Assembly: GCF_007830495.1 (NCBI RefSeq)
Contig: NZ_VLKW01000001.1
Location: 496,001-560,000 of the forward strand
Origin: Pseudoduganella flava
GTDB taxonomy: Bacteria; Pseudomonadota; Gammaproteobacteria; Burkholderiales; Burkholderiaceae_D
DNA length: 64,000 bases
Direction of reading: 5' to 3'
Shown here: positions 58,227 to 64,000 of the stretch, piece after piece
How positions within the stretch are numbered: position 1 is the first letter of the stretch
How the letters are laid out: each line of letters starts with the position of its first letter
The notes under the pieces: model-generated
The model's input: the letters and a program-made list of their open reading frames with translations, nothing else
Database searches by the model: none
Told to the model about the DNA's origin: nothing
Made by a program: the position numbers and the translations under genes

Positions 58227-59756
58227 TCAGGCGAGGGCGCCTTCGGCCTTCAGCTTCTCGATCTTCACGGCCCATTCCTTCGGACCCGTGTTGTGCACCG
58301 ACGTGCCGGTGGAATCGACAGCCACCGTGACCGGCATGTCGACGACATCGAACTCGTAGATCGCTTCCATGCCGAGGTCCGCGAAGCCGACGACCTTGGC
58401 GTGCTTGATCGCCTTCGACACCAGGTAGGCGGCGCCGCCCACGGCCATCAGGTAAGCCGACTGGTGCTTCTGGATCGATTCGATCGCCACCGGCCCCCGT
58501 TCGGCCTTGCCCACCATCGAAATGAGGCCCGTCTTCTCGAGCATCATGTCGGTGAACTTGTCCATCCGCGTGGCCGTCGTCGGGCCGGCCGGGCCGACCA
58601 CTTCGTCGCCCACCGGGTCGACCGGGCCCACGTAGTAGATCACGCGGTTCGTGAAGTCCACCGGCAGCTGTTCGCCCTTGGCCAGCATGTCCTGGATGCG
58701 CTTGTGCGCGGCATCGCGGCCCGTCAGCATCTTGCCGTTCAGGAGCAGGGTCTGGCCCGGCTTCCACGATGCCACTTCTTCCTTCGTCAGCGTGTTCAGG
58801 TCGACGCGCTTGGACTTCTCGGTGTCCGGCGCCCACGATACGCTCGGCCAGTCGGACAGCTTCGGCGGCTCGATATAGGCGGGGCCGGAACCATCGAGCA
58901 CGAAGTGCGCGTGGCGCGTCGCGGCGCAGTTCGGAATCATCGCCACGGGCTTCGACGCCGCGTGGGTCGGGTACATATTGATCTTCACGTCCAGCACGGT
59001 CGTCAGACCGCCCAGGCCCTGCGCGCCGATGCCCAGCGCGTTGATCTTGTCGCACAGTTCGATGCGCAGCTCTTCGAGCTTGTTCTGCGGGCCGCGCTGT
59101 TTGAGCTCGTACATGTCGATGTCTTCCATCAGCGACTCTTTTGCCAGCAGCATCGCCTTCTCGGCCGAGCCGCCGATGCCGATGCCCAGCATGCCCGGCG
59201 GGCACCAGCCGGCGCCCATCAGCGGCACGGTCTTCAGCACCCAGTCCACCAGCGAATCGGACGGGTTCAGCATCACGAACTTCGTCTTGTTCTCGGAGCC
59301 GCCGCCTTTCGCCGCGACCGCCACTTCAACGGTGTTGCCTTCGACGAGTTCCATGTGCACGACGGCTGGCGTGTTGTCCTTCGTATTCTTGCGCTCGAAG
59401 TGCGGGTCCGCCACGATCGATGCGCGCAGCTTGTTGTCCGCGAAGTTGTAGGCGCGTCGCACGCCTTCGTTGACGGCGTCCGTCACCGTGCCCTTGAAGC
59501 CTTCGAAGCGCACGCCCATGCCGATCTTCAGGAAGACGTTGACCATGCCCGTGTCCTGGCAGATCGGCCGCTTGCCCTCGGCGCACATGCGCGAGTTGGT
59601 CAGGATCTGCGCGATCGCATCCTTGGCCGCCGGGCTCTGTTCCGCTTCATACGCGCGGGCCAGGTGCTGGATATAGTCGGCCGGGTGGTAGTAGCTGATG
59701 TACTGCAGTGCTGCCGCCACGGATTCGATCAGGTCGTCTTGCTTGATGATGGTCAT
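58227..59756 (-). CDS. fumA: Class I fumarate hydratase (iron-sulfur)
   Basis: A 509-residue fumarase that interconverts fumarate and malate. N-terminal and C-terminal class I domains are both present in one chain. ICQDTGMVNVF, GWCPPGMLGIGIGG and PNCAATRHAHF contain candidate ligand cysteines of the 4Fe-4S cluster. GPTTATRMDKFTDMM and GGAAYLVSKAIKHAKVVGF complete the family pattern. It lies 24 bp after the YqhA gene. Confidence 0.95.
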   Translation of the reverse strand: MTIIKQDDLIESVAAALQYISYYHPADYIQHLARAYEAEQSPAAKDAIAQILTNSRMCAEGKRPICQDTGMVNVFLKIGMGVRFEGFKGTVTDAVNEGVRRAYNFADNKLRASIVADPHFERKNTKDNTPAVVHMELVEGNTVEVAVAAKGGGSENKTKFVMLNPSDSLVDWVLKTVPLMGAGWCPPGMLGIGIGGSAEKAMLLAKESLMEDIDMYELKQRGPQNKLEELRIELCDKINALGIGAQGLGGLTTVLDVKINMYPTHAASKPVAMIPNCAATRHAHFVLDGSGPAYIEPPKLSDWPSVSWAPDTEKSKRVDLNTLTKEEVASWKPGQTLLLNGKMLTGRDAAHKRIQDMLAKGEQLPVDFTNRVIYYVGPVDPVGDEVVGPAGPTTATRMDKFTDMMLEKTGLISMVGKAERGPVAIESIQKHQSAYLMAVGGAAYLVSKAIKHAKVVGFADLGMEAIYEFDVVDMPVTVAVDSTGTSVHNTGPKEWAVKIEKLKAEGALA

Positions 59757-59780
59757 GATTTTCTCTTGCGATTGGCTGGA

Positions 59781-60383
59781 TTAGTGGTGCTTCGAATGGG
59801 TGCCCGTCATGATGCGATCCGTGTACGCGATGGCCATCGCGGACAACAGGAAGGCGATGTGGATCAGCGTTTGCGCGATCAGCGTCTTGGCGTCGTAGAC
59901 CTGGGCGTTGATGAACGTCTTCAGCAGATGGATCGACGAGATGCCGATGATCGCCGTGGCGAGCTTCGTCTTCAGCACGGAGGCGTTCACGTGCGACAGC
60001 CATTCCGGCTGGTGCGGATGGCCTTCCAGGTGCATGCGCGACACGAACGTTTCGTAGCCGCCGACGATCACCATGATCAGGAGGTTCGAGATCATCACCA
60101 CGTCGATCAGTCCCAGGACGACGAGCATGATCGTGGTCTCGTTCAGCTTCGTCGGCACCGGCGCGTTCGGCACGGCCACCGCCTGGAAGATGTGCTGCAG
60201 CGAGGCCTCGTTGCCGAGCGCGGCGCCGATCAGATCCTTCAGCTCGACCCAGAAGTGGAACACATAGACGCACTGCGCCAGGATCAGGCCCAGGTACAGC
60301 GGCAGCTGCAACCAGCGGGACATGAAGATGAAGGCGGGGATGGGGCTGAGCTTGGGTCCGTTGCGGTGTTGCGGATCGGTCAT
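59781..60383 (-). CDS. YqhA/UPF0114-family inner-membrane protein
   Basis: A 200-residue protein (TIGR00645 type) with about four membrane spans. Typical parts are SRWLQLPLYLGLILAQ, VVLGLIDVVMISNLLIMVI and GGYETFVSR. The function of the family is unknown. It heads the operon with fumA and murI. The 310-bp gap to the divergent chemoreceptor contains the promoter at 60544-60572. Confidence 0.9.
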   Translation of the reverse strand: MTDPQHRNGPKLSPIPAFIFMSRWLQLPLYLGLILAQCVYVFHFWVELKDLIGAALGNEASLQHIFQAVAVPNAPVPTKLNETTIMLVVLGLIDVVMISNLLIMVIVGGYETFVSRMHLEGHPHQPEWLSHVNASVLKTKLATAIIGISSIHLLKTFINAQVYDAKTLIAQTLIHIAFLLSAMAIAYTDRIMTGTHSKHH

Positions 60384-60543
60384 CGTGGGGAAGGCTCCGG
60401 TTGGGCGATGCGAACAAAAACACCCGACATTCTACACCCGTCGGCCCCTTGCCGCAGTTCAAGAATCAGCCCGCGAGCCCGCCGTACAACGGACGCTCGC
60501 CGATCCTATTGTTACGCTATTGAAACACTCATTGCTAAATTGT

Positions 60544-60572
60544 TTTACCAGGGCAACATAAAGCTCTACAAT
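60544..60572 (+). promoter_or_regulatory. Candidate promoter of the second chemoreceptor
   Basis: TTTACC (60544-60549) and TACAAT (60567-60572) are 17 bases apart in a local AT-rich stretch. The leader would be about 115 nt. No sigma-28 motif is visible. Confidence 0.6.
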
Positions 60573-60693
60573 AGCCAGCTTCGGCCGCTGCCCCCCACCG
60601 CAGCATCCATGCCGGATTGTCACTCCTGATGGCCACGCCCCCGCCGTCCGCGCCGCTCGCGCCCCCCAAATAACACCAACGGATCGATACAAC

Positions 60694-62253
60694 ATGTTCA
60701 CTCGCCTGAAAATCGGCACGCGCATCAGCTTGATGCTTGCTGTGCTGTTCGCCCTGCTGCTCGTCGTCAGCGGGATGTCGCTGCGCACCCTCGCGCACAA
60801 CAACGCCAGCATCGGCAACCTGAAGTCCAGCAGCGCCGGCCTCGTGACGGCGCAGAACGCCATGTGGGAGCTGCGCTTCGGCGTGGCCAACTTCATGACC
60901 GGCAATGAGCAGGCGCGCGCGAAGATCCTTGGCGACGAGCAGAAGTGGGCCGGCATCATCAAGGACAGCCTGGCATCGTACGAAACGCTGCCCCATTCGG
61001 ACGAGGAAAAGGCCGCGCTGGCGCAGCTGAAGGAATCGTATGCGAAGTACTTCGACTCGCGTCCGCGCTGGTTCGAGCTGTACTCGGCCGGCAAGACGGA
61101 GGAAGCGGCCGAGTGGCGCGCGAAGAACACCAACCTGCACGGCGCCGCCACCGTGAAGGCGTTCAAGCAGCTGATCGAACTGCAGAACAAGCGCACCGAC
61201 GCCGACGTGGAAGAGCTGCTGGCCGCGAACGCCACGTCGCGCAACGTACTGATTGGCGCGGTGCTGATCGCGCTGGCGTTCTCGGCCCTCGTCGGCTATC
61301 GCCTCGTGAAGTCCGTGACGGCACCGCTGGGCGAAGCACTGAAACTGGCGGAGACGGTGGCGCAGGGCGACCTGACGAGCCGCGTGACGGTGCGTGGCGA
61401 CGACGAGATCGGCCAGCTGATGCGCGCGCTGCAGCACATGAACGACAGCCTCGTGAAAATCGTCTCGGAGGTGCGCAGCGGTACCGATACCATCGCGACG
61501 GCATCGGGCGAGATCGCCGCGGGCAACCTGAACCTGTCGCAGCGCACCGAGGAGCAGGCCGGCTCGCTGCAGCACAGCGCCGCATCGATGGGCGAGCTGA
61601 CGACGACCGTGCGGCAGAACGCTGACAACGCGCGCCAGGCGAACCAGCTGGCGCAAGCCGCATCGGGCGTGGCGGTGAAGGGGGGCGAAGTGATCGGCCA
61701 GGTCGTCTCGACGATGGACGCGATCAACGAGTCGGCCCGCAAGATCGTCGACATCATCGGCGTCATCGACGGCATCGCGTTCCAGACCAATATCCTGGCG
61801 CTGAACGCGGCGGTGGAAGCGGCGCGTGCGGGTGAGCAGGGCCGCGGCTTCGCCGTGGTCGCATCGGAAGTGCGCAACCTGGCGCAGCGTTCGGCCAGCG
61901 CGGCCAAGGAGATCAAGGAACTGATCGGCGACTCCGTCGAAAAGGTCGACGCGGGCAGCCGCCTCGTCTCGCAGGCCGGCACCACGATGGACGATGTGGT
62001 GGCAGGCGTGAAGCGCGTGACCGACATCATGGCCGACATCACGGCGGCCAGCGTGGAGCAGAGCGCCGGCATCGAGCAGGTGAACGTCTCGATCACGCAA
62101 ATGGACGACATCACGCAGCAGAACGCGGCGCTGGTGGAGCAGGCATCGGCCGCGGCCGCGTCGCTGCAGGAGCAGGCGGACGCGCTGGCGCAGGCAGTGT
62201 CCGTGTTCCGCCTCGATACCGGGGCAGGGCGCGCGCTCGTGCCGCTGCGCTGA
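60694..62253 (+). CDS. Methyl-accepting chemotaxis protein without CheR tether
   Basis: A 519-residue chemoreceptor. Spans lie at about 10-30 and 186-206, with a helical sensor domain of the Tar/4HB type between them. HAMP (VTAPLGEALKLAETVAQGDL) and the signalling hairpin with DGIAFQTNILALNAAVEA follow. The C-terminus ends in GRALVPLR and lacks the pentapeptide found in the receptor at 51271. The hairpin parts of both receptors are almost the same, while the sensor domains differ. It probably depends on other receptors for full adaptation. Confidence 0.93.
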   Translation: MFTRLKIGTRISLMLAVLFALLLVVSGMSLRTLAHNNASIGNLKSSSAGLVTAQNAMWELRFGVANFMTGNEQARAKILGDEQKWAGIIKDSLASYETLPHSDEEKAALAQLKESYAKYFDSRPRWFELYSAGKTEEAAEWRAKNTNLHGAATVKAFKQLIELQNKRTDADVEELLAANATSRNVLIGAVLIALAFSALVGYRLVKSVTAPLGEALKLAETVAQGDLTSRVTVRGDDEIGQLMRALQHMNDSLVKIVSEVRSGTDTIATASGEIAAGNLNLSQRTEEQAGSLQHSAASMGELTTTVRQNADNARQANQLAQAASGVAVKGGEVIGQVVSTMDAINESARKIVDIIGVIDGIAFQTNILALNAAVEAARAGEQGRGFAVVASEVRNLAQRSASAAKEIKELIGDSVEKVDAGSRLVSQAGTTMDDVVAGVKRVTDIMADITAASVEQSAGIEQVNVSITQMDDITQQNAALVEQASAAAASLQEQADALAQAVSVFRLDTGAGRALVPLR

Positions 62254-62346
62254 CCGAACGGAGAGTGGCGGAGAGGGCGTCCTCGCGTCTTCGTGAATGT
62301 GGTTAGAATGGCAGTAATGCCGTTTGCTTAAGCGCTTTGCTGCGCT

Positions 62347-62382
62347 GTAAGGGGGCTGTAAGGGGGCCCCCTTACTGTTTTT
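62347..62382 (+). terminator. Duplicated GTAAGGGGG stem with T-run before acs
   Basis: GTAAGGGGG occurs twice (62347-62355 and 62358-62366) and either copy can pair with CCCCCTTAC at 62367-62375. TGTTTTT follows. The structure can end the chemoreceptor transcript. Because of the alternative pairing and its position 30 bases before acs, it could instead act as an acs leader switch. Both are inference. Confidence 0.6.
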
Positions 62383-62411
62383 AGCAAACTACTACCACGA
62401 TGGAGACAAGC

Positions 62412-64000
62412 ATGAACGCACCAAGTACCGCGCAAGGGACCGGCCAGGATACCGAACACCAGGGCCTCGTCGAGAACCGCATCTTCGCACCGCCGGCGCC
62501 GTTCGCCGCGCAGGCCGCCGTCTCGGGGATGGAAGCGTACCAGGCGCTGTGCGCCGAAGCCGAGCGCGACTACGAAGGCTTCTGGGCCCGCCTGGCGCGC
62601 GAGAACATCGAATGGCAGATGCCGTTCACCCGCACGCTCAACGAAGACAACGCGCCGTTCTACAAGTGGTTCGAGGACGGCAAGCTGAACGCCTCCTACA
62701 ACTGCCTCGACCGCAATCTGAAGAACGGCAATGCGGACAAGACCGCGATCATCTTCGAAGCGGACGACGGCACCGTCACCAACGTCACCTACAAAGCGCT
62801 GCACGAGAAGGTCTGCAAGTTCGCCAACGGCCTGAAGTCGCTGGGCATCAAGAAGGGCGACCGCGTGGTGATCTACATGAGCATGTCCGTCGAAGGCGTG
62901 GCGGCGATGCAGGCCTGCGCCCGCATCGGCGCGACGCACTCCGTGGTATTCGGCGGCTTCTCCGCGAAGAGCCTGCAGGAACGCATCATCGACGCGGGCG
63001 CCGTGGCCGTGATCACGAACGACGAGCAGGTCCGCGGCGGCAAGCAGCTGCCGCTGAAGGCGATCGTCGACGAAGCGCTGGCGATGGGCGGCTGCGACAC
63101 GATCAGGAACGTCGTCGTGTACAAGCGCACGGGCGGCGCCATCAACTTCAAGGAAGGCCGCGACATCTGGCTGTCCGACCTCGTCGACCAGCAGAGCGCC
63201 GAGTGCGAGCCGGAGTGGGTGGAAGCGGAGCACCCGCTGTTCATCCTGTACACGTCCGGCTCGACCGGCACGCCGAAGGGCGTGCAGCACTCGACCGGCG
63301 GCTACCTGCTGTGGGCCGCGCTGACGATGAAGTGGACCTTCGACATCAAGCCGGACGACGTGTACTGGTGCACCGCCGACATCGGCTGGGTCACTGGCCA
63401 CACGTACATCACGTACGGCCCGACGGCCGTCGGCGCAACGCAGTTGATCTTCGAAGGCATCCCGACCTACCCGCACGCGGGCCGCTTCTGGGAAAACGTC
63501 GCGAAGCACAAGGTGACGATCTTCTACACGGCACCGACCGCGATCCGTTCGCTGATCAAGGCATCGGACGGCGACGAAAAGGTCCACCCGAAGAACTTCG
63601 ACATCTCCTCGCTGCGCCTGCTCGGCACCGTGGGTGAGCCGATCAATCCGGAAGCATGGATGTGGTACTACCGTAACGTGGGCCGCGAGCAGTGCCCGAT
63701 CGTCGACACGTTCTGGCAAACGGAAACGGGCGGCCACATGATCACGCCGCTGCCGGGCGCCACGCCGATGGTGCCGGGTTCCTGCACGTTGCCGCTGCCG
63801 GGCATCATGGCCGCGATCGTCGACGAAGCAGGCCACGACGTGCCGAACGGCCAGGGCGGCATCCTCGTCGTGAAGCGCCCATGGCCATCGATGATCCGCA
63901 CGATCTGGAACAACCCGGAGCGCTTCAAGGCCGGCTACTTCCCCGAGGAATTCGGCGGCCGCTACTACCTGGCCGGCGACGGCGCGATCCGCAACAAGGA
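62412..64000 (+). CDS. acs: Acetyl-CoA synthetase, 3'-truncated by window edge
   Basis: The frame runs from ATG 62412 (GGAGACAAGC upstream) to the window end without a stop; about 530 residues are visible. Acs activates acetate to acetyl-CoA through acetyl-AMP. Seen motifs are the AMP-binding P-loop [26 protein letters not shown], and [13 protein letters not shown]. The C-terminal domain with the regulatory acetylated Lys lies beyond the window. It stands alone on the plus strand. Confidence 0.96.
   Translation, partial: MNAPSTAQGTGQDTEHQGLVENRIFAPPAPFAAQAAVSGMEAYQALCAEAERDYEGFWARLARENIEWQMPFTRTLNEDNAPFYKWFEDGKLNASYNCLDRNLKNGNADKTAIIFEADDGTVTNVTYKALHEKVCKFANGLKSLGIKKGDRVVIYMSMSVEGVAAMQACARIGATHSVVFGGFSAKSLQERIIDAGAVAVITNDEQVRGGKQLPLKAIVDEALAMGGCDTIRNVVVYKRTGGAINFKEGRDIWLSDLVDQQSAECEPEWVEAEHPLFILYTSGSTGTPKGVQHSTGGYLLWAALTMKWTFDIKPDDVYWCTADIGWVTGHTYITYGPTAVGATQLIFEGIPTYPHAGRFWENVAKHKVTIFYTAPTAIRSLIKASDGDEKVHPKNFDISSLRLLGTVGEPINPEAWMWYYRNVGREQCPIVDTFWQTETGGHMITPLPGATPMVPGSCTLPLPGIMAAIVDEAGHDVPNGQGGILVVKRPWPSMIRTIWNNPERFKAGYFPEEFGGRYYLAGDGAIRNK

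Noticed and set aside
58209-60629. 806-residue plus-strand reading frame opposite fumA and yqhA
   Set aside because: Spans two well-supported minus-strand genes and has the typical composition of a GC-rich antisense frame.

Overview
The window is high-GC, densely packed DNA of the kind seen in Oxalobacteraceae (Betaproteobacteria), most like the Massilia/Duganella/Pseudoduganella group. This placement rests on the gene order scpB-rluB-rimP-nusA-infB-rbfA-truB, the large TonB-dependent carbohydrate receptors, the methyl-accepting chemotaxis proteins and the codon bias. It is inference, because no rRNA gene is present to confirm it.

Layout. 1-10583 is housekeeping: the end of a glucokinase, scpB, rluB, then the rimP-nusA-infB-rbfA-truB translation/transcription cluster with its promoter and a leader attenuator. 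10591-16245 holds a PAP2 phosphatase, a soluble PAS/GAF hybrid histidine kinase and typA. 16446-49474 is the main accessory region, a roughly 33-kb pectin/rhamnogalacturonan and L-rhamnose utilisation locus. 49633-60383 carries dusA, a chemoreceptor followed by two tandem secreted TonB-C domain proteins, several small lipoproteins and membrane peptides, a NIPSNAP-family protein, tRNA-His, murI, fumarase and a YqhA-type membrane protein. 60544-64000 has a second chemoreceptor and the 5' part of acetyl-CoA synthetase, cut by the window edge.

How the accessory region works together (inference from families). Two TonB-dependent receptors would import oligosaccharides. Tandem and single CE12 esterases remove acetyl groups. 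GH28 cuts the galacturonan or rhamnogalacturonan backbone, two GH105 enzymes remove unsaturated uronyl ends, GH106 releases L-rhamnose, two GH43 enzymes trim arabinan or galactan side chains and PL22 handles oligogalacturonates. Free L-rhamnose is taken up by the RhaSTPQ ABC transporter. It is then processed by RhaM (mutarotase), RhaI (isomerase), RhaK (kinase) and RhaD (fused aldolase-dehydrogenase), with the DeoR-type RhaR as the likely regulator. Transport and kinase genes (rhaRSTPQK, minus strand) and catabolic and hydrolase genes (rhaDI-GH106-GH28-GH105-rhaM, plus strand) are two divergent operons around one 291-bp control region.

The most unusual non-coding signal is a family of hairpin-forming palindromes of the form GGKGNCWGNCMCC, often flanked by TTTCC.../...GGAAA arms. 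They sit at the 3' ends of genes at six places, with one decayed copy more. One place is a 122-bp-period array and another is an 88-bp element bounded by perfect 17-bp inverted repeats.
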